A stretch of 64,000 nucleotides of DNA from Eukaryota sp. TZLM1-RC (GCA_040285825.1 JAUPSS010000008.1:186001-250000), one strand, 5' to 3'; shown: positions 31,496 to 42,101, counted from the first letter of the stretch. The notes: generated from the sequence alone by a model not told the origin. A program made the numbers and translations.

Positions 31496-33705
31496 CACAT
31501 GAGCTTACTGCTGCACGTCTTATTGCTTTAGTTAAACCTGGAAATGAATCTAAACCCTCTGGAATTCGTCCCATTGCTCTTGGTGAATCTCTCTCTCGTT
31601 TGTTTGCCTCAATTATTTTCAACAGAATTGTGAAAAAAGCTGGAAAATTTTTGTCACCTTTGCAATTTGGTATTCAAACGATTGATGGAGCTTCAGTTGC
31701 TGCTCTTACATCTGATTTGTTCTTTAACTCCACAGGAAACAATTATATTTTCAATTTAGATTTTAGCAATGCTTTTAATAGTGTCAAAAGAAAAGCAATT
31801 TACGAAGTAATTCAAAAACATTTTCCTGAACTATCAAGCTATTTCTATTTGTTTTATGGTAAACCAAGTGAATTAGTTTATGATGTTTTTTCTCTCAAGT
31901 CTTCATCAGGTGTAAAACAAGGAGATCCTTTGGGCCCATTATTATTTTGCATAGCAATCCACGAATCTTTGATTGCTATTAATGAAAAATACCTTTCTCT
32001 CAAAATTGTGGGTTATATGGATGACATCTCCCTTATCAGTCCATTTGATGTTGTTCAAAAAGCTTCAAATGAAATTGCTGAACAATATGAAATTATTGGC
32101 CTTCACTTGAATCCCAAAAAATGTTTATTAATTGGGAATAATTTCAAAGAGTTCAAAATTAATAATTGTAAAATTCCCTTTACAAATTATTCACAAGAAG
32201 CTTTTCGTTTTCTAGGATATTGGTTAGGAAATGTTGATGAAATAATTAGAAATCTTAACGAAATTGGTGCTAAACTTGGCACTGAACTTCAATTAATTTC
32301 TGAATTAGAAATAGACAAACATATCAAGTTTTTTATCTTAAAAACTTGTTACTCCGGAAAAATTACTCACTTATTGAGGTTGACAGCACCTTCATTGTCT
32401 ATTGATTTCTGCCGATCATTTAATCAACTCCGTGCAGCTTTCTTTGCTTCCTTATTAGAAGTGAATCCTGAGCTTATTCGAGCTCACTTGTTCTCTTCTT
32501 CACAATTTGGTGGTGTTGGCTTTACCAAATCCTCGATTCTTTGTCAAGCAGCTTTTCTTGGTGGTGGTAAAAATTTTATTTTTGAATTTCTTAATCGTTT
32601 CCCTGAAGATATTCATTTGCTTAATCCATCATTTTCAAAATATTTGTACGACCTTGATGTTGCTATTAATAAAATTGCACCAGAAATTTGGTGTCAATGC
32701 TTTCCCGACTCAGTTCAAGAGATTCCTCCACGAAATTTAGTTAATTTAAGGTATTGTGTGAAGAAGCTTCAACAAAAACTGACAGTAATACTTGAAGGCT
32801 TGGATTATGAAGTACGTCTTGGCATGGCCAAGAAAAAAAACCCCGCTTTTGCAAATTTTTACTGGATGTTTGTGATAGTTCTGCCTCTTGTTTGATTAAT
32901 CAAGTACCAAGAGTTTATGGTTTGTTTCTCAATGACCCTTGCTTTTTGTTATCTATGCGTCTTCGATCTTTTATTTGGCCTGATAATCTTCCTCATGGAT
33001 TAATTTGTAAATGTGGAAAGTCTGTCACTCCAACCCATTTATTTAATTGTAATCGATTTATTACTTTTAGATCAAAAGTGCATGATGCAGTTCGTGATCA
33101 GCTCTATTGTATGTTTAAGTCCTACCGGATTGAATCTTTTTTAGAACCTTTGCTTTCAAATCTGGCTGATGAATCTGACAAAAGTTCTTTTGGTGACAGC
33201 CGTGGTGATGTGCTAGTTCCCGGACTTGATGAATCATTGATCATTATTGATGTCAGATCTACTGATGTATCAAACAGCTCAAATGAAAAACTGGCACAAT
33301 CTTATAATTTACCTTTACGTAGAGCTGAAGAAGCGAAAATCATCAAGTACACGGAAAAAATCAATAATCTGAATTCCAACTCACATACTCAATACCTTCT
33401 TTGTCCTTTTGTTTTTTCTTTATTTGGAACCTTGGGAAAAACTGCTTTATCATTTCTAGATGATTTCTCTACTATTGTCAAAAATAGAACTGGAAGAATA
33501 TTTGACCGAATCTTTCCGCAAAATGGAATGGTATTTTCCATTTTTAAAGGGATGCATAGCCTTGTTTCTAGCTCGTTGTTATCACTAGGAAGATATTATG
33601 AAGAAAAGGTTGAAGGTAAATTTTCAATGGTAGATGTGGAGTTTGAGGAAATAGATTTTTAGTTTTTAACATTTTTGTTTAAATAAATAAAAATTCCTCA
33701 AAAAA
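31480..33705 (+). mobile_element. LINE-B, subfamily 2, RT plus endonuclease
   Basis: Two frames (31471-32895 and 32892-33662) are one coding region broken by a single frameshift near 32870-32890. RT motifs are SGIRPIALGESLSRLF, LSPLQFGIQTIDGAS, FNLDFSNAFNS, SSSGVKQGDPLGPLLF and GYMDDISL. The second frame has CKCGKSVTPTHLFNC and the endonuclease set SRGDVLVPGLDES, IIIDVRSTD, KIIKYTEK. The 5' part with zinc knuckles is absent. The tail ends in AAAAAAAA about 80 bp before the ARP5 ATG. This is the best-preserved RT in the window. Confidence 0.87.
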
Positions 33706-33785
33706 AAGTAGAGAAGAAATCAAAATTGAAAGTTGATTAAAGACTCCTGTTGTTATCTGACAACACAGGGCTTTCCAAAGCAGCG

Positions 33786-35579
33786 ATGTCATCTAATACT
33801 CTTGTAGTTGATGTTGGATCTTCTAGACTTCGTGTAGGTTATGCAGGCCAATCATTTCCCCCTATTGATTGTGCTAGTTACATTTCCAAAGCTCGCGGCA
33901 AGGGCATACTTGTTGGGGACATGGCCCTTGAACAGCACAATGCAAGATCCCCATATGATGGCCTCTTGTGTACATCCTTTGATTTTCTCGAAACTTTGCT
34001 AGATAACACTATTTCGTCACTTGCTCCCACTTCACCTCTCAACATAGCCATAACGGAACCTGTTGCTAACCCATGGGTGTTACGTCAACCACTCTGTGAA
34101 CTACTTTTTGAAGGTTATCTTGCCCCCTCTGTTTCCCTTAATGTGGATGCACTTGCAGCCCACGCACACTCCACTCTCTTTTCTTCCAGCCCACACCCTT
34201 CGCACCAATCAGGAATGCTTGTTCATGTTGGCAATAGAGCTACTTACACAATCCCGATCACAGACCAAGGACCAGACATGTCGTTCTGCCGTAGAATTCC
34301 TGTAGGTGGTGAACAAATCACCAGCTATCTCGGACAATTAGTATCTACTCGTAATCCTAAATTTAGTAATTCTTTTAACCCAATCTTTTATGAACATTTA
34401 AAAAGGAGTTACTGTTTTGTACCTGCAAATTTTAATCAGACTCTCTCTTTATTTGCCAATCCTAACCCCTCTCTCACCAAGCTTGCTGTTCATCATTTGA
34501 TGGCGAGCCCTTCTTCTCACATTGTTGATGAAGAAGCTGCAAGAAAAGCTGAAGAAAGGAAGCAAAAAGCAGCCGAAAGACTGAGGGAAATGAATAGAAA
34601 TAGAGCAAAGGCCAAGACTCAGAAGTCAGAAGAAGTCAAGATAGAAGGGGAAAGTGAAAGAAAGTTAAGTGATGCCCAAATAGCAGCCATGCAGGCTGGA
34701 AGACAGCGAATAATGGAAAAAAAGCTAAAAGAGCAGCATGATTTGGAAGAAAAGGAAAGAATAGACCTTGAATTTAAAGAAAATAATCCAGCTGAATGGT
34801 TGGAAGTTAGAAAAAAAGACTACTATGCTCTTTGTGAAAGAATAACGGAAAGAAGATCTTCTGAAAAGGCTTCCAAAAGAAGAGCAGCTGGAAGTGACCG
34901 GTTAAGAATTGTTTCACGAGATTTACTTTCCGAGAATGATAAGAGTTTTGGAGTTAATGATGAAGATTGGGAAATTTATAGATCTGCTAATAAGGAAACC
35001 CAAGAACAAATCCTGGCCAAGGAAGTTAGTAAAGCCCTTGAAATAGAAGCTGATATACGATCTTTGGATAAGGACTTTGCTTCTCACAGATGTCTTAATG
35101 TCACTTCATTAGAAGGAGCTTTTGCACTTCAACCTTGTTCTGATCCTGCTGCATGTGGTGTAGAATGGTCACCTGAGTGGGATTCAATGCTTCATTTAGG
35201 TACTGAAAGAATCTTTCCTGGAGAATTACTATTTAAACCTTGGTTGAATAAAATTGATTCAATGGGGCTAGGGGAGCTCCTTTCCAGTTACAGAAGTATT
35301 TATGGAAAACTTCTATCAAAAGTTATTGTGACTGGAGCAGGGGGTTTAGTACCTGGCTTGGGGGACAGAATTGCTTCCGAAACAACGCAATGCTTGCCTT
35401 TTGGAAGTAATGTTGATGTTGTTGTGGATTCTAATGGAGCAAATAGTTGGTCAGGTCTATCAAGTCTTGCCAGCCAAGGTAGTCTAACTTGGTTTTCAGC
35501 ACAGGAATATTACGAAAGTGGGGTTTATGGAATAACTAGAAAACAATCCAGATTTAGTAATTATTACTATGATTTGTAG
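33786..35579 (+). CDS. ARP5: Actin-related protein 5 (INO80 complex)
   Basis: From the ATG at 33786 the product is 597 residues, close to the ~600 of ARP5. The actin fold starts LVVDVGSSRLRVGYAGQ and contains GMLVHVGNRATYTIPI and RRIPVGGEQIT. A long charged, coiled insertion follows (about 250-420, with AAERLREMNRNRAKAK). The fold resumes at RIFPGELLFKPW, SKVIVTGAGGLVPGL and LTWFSAQEYYESG. The large internal insertion is the mark of ARP5, a nuclear subunit of the INO80 chromatin remodeller. It is convergent with VPS36, 93 bp apart. A LINE-B tail ends just upstream of its leader. Confidence 0.87.
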   Translation: MSSNTLVVDVGSSRLRVGYAGQSFPPIDCASYISKARGKGILVGDMALEQHNARSPYDGLLCTSFDFLETLLDNTISSLAPTSPLNIAITEPVANPWVLRQPLCELLFEGYLAPSVSLNVDALAAHAHSTLFSSSPHPSHQSGMLVHVGNRATYTIPITDQGPDMSFCRRIPVGGEQITSYLGQLVSTRNPKFSNSFNPIFYEHLKRSYCFVPANFNQTLSLFANPNPSLTKLAVHHLMASPSSHIVDEEAARKAEERKQKAAERLREMNRNRAKAKTQKSEEVKIEGESERKLSDAQIAAMQAGRQRIMEKKLKEQHDLEEKERIDLEFKENNPAEWLEVRKKDYYALCERITERRSSEKASKRRAAGSDRLRIVSRDLLSENDKSFGVNDEDWEIYRSANKETQEQILAKEVSKALEIEADIRSLDKDFASHRCLNVTSLEGAFALQPCSDPAACGVEWSPEWDSMLHLGTERIFPGELLFKPWLNKIDSMGLGELLSSYRSIYGKLLSKVIVTGAGGLVPGLGDRIASETTQCLPFGSNVDVVVDSNGANSWSGLSSLASQGSLTWFSAQEYYESGVYGITRKQSRFSNYYYDL

Positions 35580-35672
35580 TTTTAATTTTTGAAATTCTTA
35601 ATTTATTTTGGCAAATCAATTTTTCCAAAAGAAGATTTTTATTTACAAATTCACTAAAAAATAATTCATGAT

Positions 35673-36914
35673 TTAAAATATATTCAACCAAAATCGAAGA
35701 CCTTCGAGTGATTCATCCCGTAATAAAATTGCTTCTTCTTCTGCACCGATAACCAAATCTTTAATTAATCCAACAGAAACATTTAAAAAACTAGCAATTT
35801 CGGCTATAGAAAACCCTGCAACCTTGGAATCATCAATCAAAATCACATCACCATTGTTGACTGTCATCAACTCAACAGTTTCCCTTATCATGCGAAACAC
35901 ATCAGAAAGACTATTTCCAGTCATAATCGCTCTCGATCCAGAGGGTAAATCAAATAGAAACAGACCACAATTGATACTCTTAAAATGTTGGCACGCTAAA
36001 AGAAAATCATTTGGTGACAACAAGTCTGTTCCTCTAGCTCTATTGGCAACACAAAACGCATCAACCAAACCTATTATTCCACCCCAATCTCCAACAAACG
36101 AACCAGGAATTTGATTGGAATTGTTTTTACTGGTTAGTAATGGTTTCAAAAGTGAAGCAACTTCCAAGGAAACTTGTTCAAGAAATTCAACATGACTCTT
36201 ATTGAACTTAGTGACTACTGAAGAAAGTCCCAGTGAGTCAAGCACAGTGTTCACGTTAGTTTCCGCCTCAGTCAAAACTTCTGATCCTTTATTCTGAGCT
36301 TCTGCAACTGATCCTGATAACCGTGAAGCCAAAGCTGTCAATTCTTTAGCATGTGTTTGTAATGACGAAAGATCATCAATGCCAGACAGTGTAGATTTAA
36401 CTACATCCCGTTCATGCTCAATCATGTTTCTACCAGAGGCAATTCCATAAGAAGTGACAGAAGGAGCAGAGAATCCTGGAGAACATTGAACCCATGCTTT
36501 ATCGTGAAGAGCTCTAACTAGGGATGACGTAGCCTGTGCACAACCCTTGGAGAGAAAGGAGAAACGTAGAAAAAGTTCTGGTAGTGTAGGAGAATTTGCT
36601 CGTGGAGGCAAGGGCTTTATGAAAAACTTTAACTTGGCGTGGTGCATCAAAAAACCTTTGGTACGTTCTATTGAATCGTCAACTACTTGGGATAGAGACA
36701 GTGCCAGTTTATAATCAGCTGTGTAAGGTTTGTAAAGTGCTCGGTGACTAGTAATCCAGAGAATACCACTCGAGAATGCAGGGTCTTTGGTGTCTCCTAG
36801 ATATAGTTTAACCTGTCTATGAGAGAACAGTTCAACCTCATGATTAAGGAACTTAGGCTTTGATGAAATAGCTTCATCAAATGATAGAAAATATGACCAA
36901 AGTAGTGAAGTCAT
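35673..36914 (-). CDS. VPS36: ESCRT-II subunit VPS36
   Basis: A 413-residue intronless frame. The N-terminus fits a GLUE (PH-like) domain, including VKLYLGDTKDPAFSSGILWITSHRALY. The middle has the conserved GRNMIEHERD and DLSSLQTHAKELTALASRL helices. The C-terminal winged helices include LSPNDFLLACQHF and DESLEGLRFWLNIF, the latter a hallmark of VPS36. ESCRT-II sorts ubiquitinated cargo at endosomes; the GLUE domain binds lipid and ubiquitin. The ATG lies 9 nt after a conserved Fanzor right-end block on the same strand, so transcription must start inside or beyond that relic. Confidence 0.87.
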   Translation of the reverse strand: MTSLLWSYFLSFDEAISSKPKFLNHEVELFSHRQVKLYLGDTKDPAFSSGILWITSHRALYKPYTADYKLALSLSQVVDDSIERTKGFLMHHAKLKFFIKPLPPRANSPTLPELFLRFSFLSKGCAQATSSLVRALHDKAWVQCSPGFSAPSVTSYGIASGRNMIEHERDVVKSTLSGIDDLSSLQTHAKELTALASRLSGSVAEAQNKGSEVLTEAETNVNTVLDSLGLSSVVTKFNKSHVEFLEQVSLEVASLLKPLLTSKNNSNQIPGSFVGDWGGIIGLVDAFCVANRARGTDLLSPNDFLLACQHFKSINCGLFLFDLPSGSRAIMTGNSLSDVFRMIRETVELMTVNNGDVILIDDSKVAGFSIAEIASFLNVSVGLIKDLVIGAEEEAILLRDESLEGLRFWLNIF

Positions 36915-36922
36915 CGTTGATA

Positions 36923-37248
36923 GCTATAACAATGAAACAAGTGTCCTCTTTACACCAATGTAGAGGGACTGAGTTTTTGAGAAGTGGAAGATTTTCTTCT
37001 TGATATCTTCTTTTGAACCTTCATCAACCTTGGCTCTCTGCAGGTATACTGGTCTATCTCCACCTTTTACATGAGCTTCCATTCTTACGACATTTCTCAA
37101 GTCTTCTCCAATTCCTTTCTTATTAATTCTGTGTTCAGTAGGTTCTCTGAATTTCATAGGTTTTTGTTGTTGTCAGACTGAAATCCCAACAACAACTTGG
37201 CTGGGATCAGCATTCACTGACCGAAAGCGCTGAATCATTTTGTCCTGA
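36923..37248 (-). pseudogene. Fanzor family A relic with deleted zinc finger
   Basis: On the minus strand this matches Fanzor-A from the MIQ(K/R)F helix and DPxQVVxGI strand, through MKFREPT, to the C-terminus and right end. The segment holding DEFRTS and both zinc-finger Cys pairs is deleted, so MEAHV follows shortly after the EPT motif. Stops interrupt the left part. The terminal ~75 bases, ending CATTGTTATAG, are strikingly conserved with 4756-4829. It lies 9 nt from the VPS36 start codon, on the same strand, repeating the arrangement at GPAT. Confidence 0.82.
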
Positions 37249-37505
37249 AAAAATGGACTGTTATCCTCCTTGTTCAGCAAATCAAACAGACTACTTTTTT
37301 CTCAAAGCCAAAAAGGTTATAGTTAATGTTCATTATATATGCAACAACTGCCCAACAAGTGCTGTAATAGTCAATTTTTTAAAGCAGATCCATTTTTTTT
37401 ATTTGTAATGTTTTTACTCTATGTCCAAATGGAAGGAGGTGTAATTAGATTACAATGAATTAATTTCGAAATGGAAATGAATGGAATTTTTATAATACAC
37501 ACTGG
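37249..37505. other. Intergenic between Fanzor relic and kinesin 3' end
   Basis: AT-rich spacer with no frame of note. The first ~50 bp may be further diverged Fanzor sequence. The remainder is the 3' flank of the kinesin gene. Confidence 0.4.
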
Positions 37506-39302
37506 TCATCGAAAAGCTTTTTTGATTGTTCTGTTCCTTTTTGATTTAAAAACATTAGCACCCATCTGTCGATCATTTTGAACGTCCAAAAGGTCAGTAC
37601 TAATTAAGTGAATAGCTATAGAATTTTTACTTAGACCTTTTTGTTTAGTAGAATGGGATCTAGTATCATTAGATTTGGTAATTTTTTGATCATCTTTACT
37701 GGTACACTTTGAAATAGAATTTTTAGGGTAGACAAAACTGTTACCTTCGCATTTGCCTTCGGAAGGCAAGTTGAATTGTTTCACAGCAACAGAGGGTCTT
37801 CGTGGACGAGGTGGTTGGGGTGATAGTCCTTTGAGAGCCTGAAAACCTGAATGTTCAGAGCACCTTCCATTTGGTTCTACCTTGAAAATTTCATCAGAAA
37901 CTCGAACTAAATCTTCATTATGGGAACAACTTTGTTTACAAAAACGACAGAAAAGGTGAGACTTTTGGTTATTGGAATCCTCAAGTTCTTGTCCAATGTT
38001 TTCTAAATTGCGTAACAATAAAAATAAACCACTTCTTGATGTTCCAAGTTCAAGTTTTTCTAGATTAATTAATTCAAAAATTCTTAAGCATTGTTTAATT
38101 ATTTCATCTCTCAGTGAAATATCTTGTTTTGTAGAATAACAATAATCAGTCCTTTTTTGTAATTCATGTTTCAATTGATCTTTCAATTGTTCAATAACCC
38201 CTTCATAATAAGGAGTTACTTCCTTTTCAACTATTTCATTTGAAATTCTACATGGTTTTGAAATGCCCATGGCTCTGGTCGAATAAGACAAGGTATTCAG
38301 AGTATCTTCATACGACTTAATAGAAGGGTTAATGGTGGATAGTAAAACAGTTTTAGAATTACCCACAAAAGCAGACTTTAAGAGTCTAGTTAATTTGCTT
38401 TGTCTGAAAGGAATATGAACCTTATTTGACCTTTTCTTCTGGAATCCAGAAGACTTTTGATCGGATAATGTAGAGATTATAGTACCAAGAGCCAACAAAC
38501 TTTTGTTGATGAAGCTCCCTTCCTTTAACCTTTCACCAGTATTAGTACTTTTTCTTTCATTACCAGCCAAGTCAGCAATTCTGAAGTAATTAATGGTATT
38601 AGTAGAAGAATTAAATCTTGATATAGTGACCAAAGCATGACTCCGGGAACTTAAAGGGTTAGCATCGGTAGCAAACGTAGCCCTATTTGTTAAGGCTCTT
38701 TTTAGAAGGGTCATTGCTTGGGAGAAGGATTCTATAATTATATTAGAAAGTCCCGAGACAATTGAATTACCATTATCATCATCGAAAATAGACAATTCGT
38801 TGGTGGTAGTACTTGAAAGTAAATCGTAAACCTTTTCTTGGTAAAGTTCAATAAAAGAAATTTTAAATGTACAGGAACTATCATTTTCAAACAGTTTTGA
38901 AAGGACTCTAGGGATAACTCCAAACAGCTCTTCCTTATAAATTTCACCAATTATAGAAAAGGTCTTACCACTGAAGGTGCTTCCCATGGCAAGTAAATTA
39001 CAATTGAAACCAGAAAAAAAATCTGATAAAAGAGGCTCTACTGCTTGAAAGAATACATCGGATTGGGAACAAGAGCAAGAGAAGACTTTGTGGAAGGTGA
39101 ATCGATGGGTTTTACGTCGTTTGTTGCGAAAGATGTTGTCACGGGTGGGTTCTTTGAGGATAACGGTATTGTTGTTGGGGAAAACTACTGGTTGGTCTGG
39201 AGAAGGACGGATACGAACAAATACTTGTACAACCTCGGGAGACGAGTGTCCAACAGCTGATGGGACTGTCTGATGAGAGTAAAGAGTGTTATCTTGAAAC
39301 AT
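37506..39302 (-). CDS. Kinesin motor protein, possibly kinesin-8
   Basis: A 598-residue product with an N-terminal motor (about 24-350). The P-loop reads GSTFSGKT (107-114, usual consensus GQTGSGKT), switch I NPLSSRSH (215-222) and switch II DLAGNE (244-249, usually DLAGSE). NKSLLALG, HIPFRQSKLTRLL and LNTLSYSTRAM are also present. The neck region YEGVIEQLKDQLKHEL resembles kinesin-8 (KIF18/19, Kip3), plus-end motors that regulate microtubule length. The tail contains a short Cys/His cluster (CRFCKQSC) and a basic C-terminus. Substitutions in P-loop and switch II retain the essential Gly, Lys, Thr and Asp. Subfamily is uncertain. Confidence 0.85.
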   Translation of the reverse strand: MFQDNTLYSHQTVPSAVGHSSPEVVQVFVRIRPSPDQPVVFPNNNTVILKEPTRDNIFRNKRRKTHRFTFHKVFSCSCSQSDVFFQAVEPLLSDFFSGFNCNLLAMGSTFSGKTFSIIGEIYKEELFGVIPRVLSKLFENDSSCTFKISFIELYQEKVYDLLSSTTTNELSIFDDDNGNSIVSGLSNIIIESFSQAMTLLKRALTNRATFATDANPLSSRSHALVTISRFNSSTNTINYFRIADLAGNERKSTNTGERLKEGSFINKSLLALGTIISTLSDQKSSGFQKKRSNKVHIPFRQSKLTRLLKSAFVGNSKTVLLSTINPSIKSYEDTLNTLSYSTRAMGISKPCRISNEIVEKEVTPYYEGVIEQLKDQLKHELQKRTDYCYSTKQDISLRDEIIKQCLRIFELINLEKLELGTSRSGLFLLLRNLENIGQELEDSNNQKSHLFCRFCKQSCSHNEDLVRVSDEIFKVEPNGRCSEHSGFQALKGLSPQPPRPRRPSVAVKQFNLPSEGKCEGNSFVYPKNSISKCTSKDDQKITKSNDTRSHSTKQKGLSKNSIAIHLISTDLLDVQNDRQMGANVFKSKRNRTIKKAFR

Positions 39303-39385
39303 AAACTGAGTCTAGAACATAGTTGAGAATAGGGGTTCAAACAAATATACTTGTCTGTGGTTTTCAATTGAAATGCATACTTTCA

Positions 39386-40558
39386 TCAAGCATCATTGAA
39401 ACTTATTCCAAGAACTTTCATTCTTGGTGAGATCGTCCACAGCCGTTCTAGAATCCTCGAATAATTGGCCACCAATCTCAGTGAGCCCATTTCTCCTCTA
39501 GAACAATACGTAGCTTTGAAGCTAGTTTCTTTGTGGTCTCTGGAGCGCTTCTGGTCTTGTTCCATAGTAGTGCTCACTAATTGCAATTTCTAGCTGATTT
39601 AGTGATGCAGAAATGTCTCTAGACCTTACTTGATTACATTCCGGACAACTGAAATAAGTGTTGTGAACTTTAACTTCACTTTCTACTTCTCGATACATCT
39701 TTTGGTGTAGCATTTTGCAGCAGTTCACCTTTGCAGATGTCATATATTCATCTTCGATCTTCACATTAGCAAATGAACATTGTAACAACTTGAGAAACGC
39801 CTTACGTGGAGTTTTCACTTTTTGACGTGACCACCTCCATTGCCAAACCACACCTTTACTTCTCGACCGGCTGCAAATTTTTTCACTTTGTTGATAATTG
39901 AGCTGAATCTTTTCTGTTTTCTTATAAAGAAGTCAAATGTGTTTTTCCTCAATGCTTTTCGAGTACTCAGATATAATTGCTGCTTTAGCAATGATCGTCT
40001 TACGTTATTACCTTCATAATCCTTATAGTCACCGATAGTTGATATTTCAAGCAGATAATGGTTCAATTTCAGCACGTCATAAACATCTATTGATGAGTGG
40101 GTCAATGAAGCGGAGTGATTGATTTTCGTTGCTTTGGTGCCAAGAAGATATTGGATACGGTCGGCCCTGAACGTGTTCCAATGCTGGAACCACATAGATT
40201 TGAGTGGTTGAGGTCGATGGCCCAGTACACCATTTCCGTTTCATCATCAGGTGCCTGCCACTCAGTAGCTTTTGGTTTCTGACGAGGTCTTGGCCGTTCA
40301 ACCTTGGCTTGCAAGGCATGTTTTCTATTCCGAGAGGTTTCGTAGTAGTCAAGTTCTCCTCTGGATCTCTTATCAGCCAAGACTTCTCCGGACAATCTCA
40401 CTTGTGTTGTTTTGGGGTGCGGTTTGAAAGTTTTACGGACACTATCACCATTAGAAGACATGGTGTAGTCATTAGCTTTTGTATTAAACAATAAATAAGG
40501 GTTTTTCAAAATTGTTTGTGATGTGTTCTTGGAAATAAAATGGTAACTCATAACTAAT
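39386..40558 (-). pseudogene. Fanzor family B, frameshifted copy
   Basis: Reading the minus strand from 40558, the pieces in order are the TMSSNGDS...LADKRSRGELDYYET region and VYWAIDLNHSN (RuvC-I Asp). A helical region with NNVRRSLLKQQ, VKVWFGNGGGHVKK and KTPRKAFLKLLQ follow. Last come IEDEYMTSAKVNCC (the DE(Y/F)xTS motif with first zinc ligands), CPEC and VRSRDISASLNQLE (RuvC-III Asp). At least three frameshifts (near 40.16, 39.83 and 39.56 kb) break it. It differs from Fanzor-A throughout except at these motifs, so it is a separate lineage. Its 5' side is cut by a LINE-A copy. Confidence 0.78.
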
Positions 40559-41483
40559 GCGACAACTATCATTGAACCAAGATTTCCTCTACAAAATCTT
40601 GATGTGCTTGCTGTCTAGCTAAAGCTTCTCTTATTCGATTGAAAAACCGAGGTAATCTATTAATAATGGCAAATTGAATTCGAGAACGCCATAAAAATAT
40701 ATCAAATCTTTTCATTGTTTTTTCTTGCACCATTTTTTGGAAGTCATCCATAAAAGTTTCTGCTTCAACTGATAATCTTCCATTTATCGAAAATGGGAAA
40801 GCAATAAAAACCAGCTGTGTATTTCTATCGACATTAGCCTCATCAATATCTTTATCATATTTTCTATGTTTCTCTTTTGCTTTAAAATCCAGAGCAGCCA
40901 CAGGATTAAGTTTTCTTCTGTGAACCAAAGTATCATTTGCAACATTACATGAGACAAAGTCAACAATAACTTCAGAATTATCAATCCAATCACAGTATAC
41001 ATCAATTTCTATCATCAGAACCAAAATTATTCAGAGAAATTGTTTCCTTCAGAAGAGGCTCTTTGATACACGATATTCTTGCAGTTTGTTGAAAACAGTG
41101 TCTTTTACAGCATCATGTAATGAAGAACGACAAGTTATCAATTTAGAGCAATTCAGAGCATGGCGCAAAGTGAGTTGAGGTGAATTCGAACAAATAAATT
41201 TTTCTTTTGATAATAATTGATTAATGGGGATGTTCAAATATAATCTCATTTTTGTTACAAATGCTTCATTAGTGGCACACAATCCAAATTTTCGTGGTAC
41301 AATAGTTACAAAAAGTGAAGAAATTGACGCCTTGTTTTCACAAACACCCTTTTCCAATAACAATGAGTGAAGATCTTGATTTAAAACAGACGAGCTGCAT
41401 ATATTATTATAAAGATCTTTTTCATACATTCCAGTCAATCATTTCTGTAATGGTCGAAGAGTGTACTTCAAATTTAAAACATT
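40559..41483 (-). mobile_element. LINE-A 3' fragment
   Basis: Minus-strand C-terminal part of LINE-A in two frames (41438-41049 and 41024-40569). It shows the zinc motif FICSNSPQLTLRHALNC, IVDFVSC, KEKHRKYDKD and the terminal FVEEILVQ. A frame change at about 41040 separates them. The usual 3' tail is cut short after about 25 nt, where Fanzor-B sequence begins. The 5' end is truncated at about 41483 beside an LTR relic. Confidence 0.82.
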
Positions 41484-41487
41484 CTAT

Positions 41488-41592
41488 TGTTGCCTTAGGT
41501 TGCAAAAGTGGTTAGATAAAGATATTTTATTTTCTATTCATATTATAAAAGCCTAAGGGCGCCAACACTGCTTCTTCCCCTTTTTCAAAGTT
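41488..41592 (-). mobile_element. LTR relic with polypurine tract
   Basis: On the minus strand an 80-bp sequence beginning TGTTGGCGCCC and ending GGCAACA is related to the 92-bp LTRs of the element at 42447-43862. It is preceded by the same polypurine tract (GAAAAAGGGGAAGAAGCAG). It is thus the 3' LTR of an older element in the opposite orientation. Its partner LTR was not found. A four-base duplication cannot be confirmed. Confidence 0.65.
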
Positions 41593-42101
41593 AATAGGCT
41601 TTTTAATTAGTTACTGAACAACAGATCTTTAAAATGTCCAACATGTATAACCCAGTAAATGTGATTCTTCAGTTTGAGAATTCAACAAACCAGAAGAGTG
41701 CTACTTTGAAGTCTAATGCTTTGTTGAGGTGTGTATCTGAGGTTTGTAGAGAAAAATCTGTTCCGCATGACTGTCAAAAATTGAATATCTGAAAGCAATA
41801 GTCCAAAACGGCGAGGAATTTGTGTTATCAACCAAAATGAACTATTTGGAAAAATATTCACACTTAGGATTTCCATTTCCACTCATTCTTACATTTATTG
41901 ACACATATCTTGTTAAACATTATCATAGACATTGCTCTGTTCAAATATCATGTTAGTTCAAATAAAAATCATACTTTATTTCAAACTAAACAAACAAAAA
42001 ACTAAAATCTACTCACCTGACTGCAATCTAACTATCAACTAGGATGTGTAGTTTTTTATACCATGACCTTAAACAAAACAAACATCTTGCAGTAACTTCG
42101 T
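41593..42101. other. Unassigned stretch between LTR relic and hAT remnant
   Basis: Likely interior of the older LTR element and/or the 3' flank of the hAT transposase. A plus-strand frame from ATG 41636 runs about 50 codons (MSNMYNPVNVILQFEN...) and a minus-strand frame covers 41682-41882. Neither is recognisable. Confidence 0.3.

Noticed and set aside
33707-33720. GTAGAGAAGAAAT shared by the ARP5 leader and the LINE-A junction in the array (about 23078)
   Set aside because: Thirteen low-complexity purine-rich bases; no further homology on either side.
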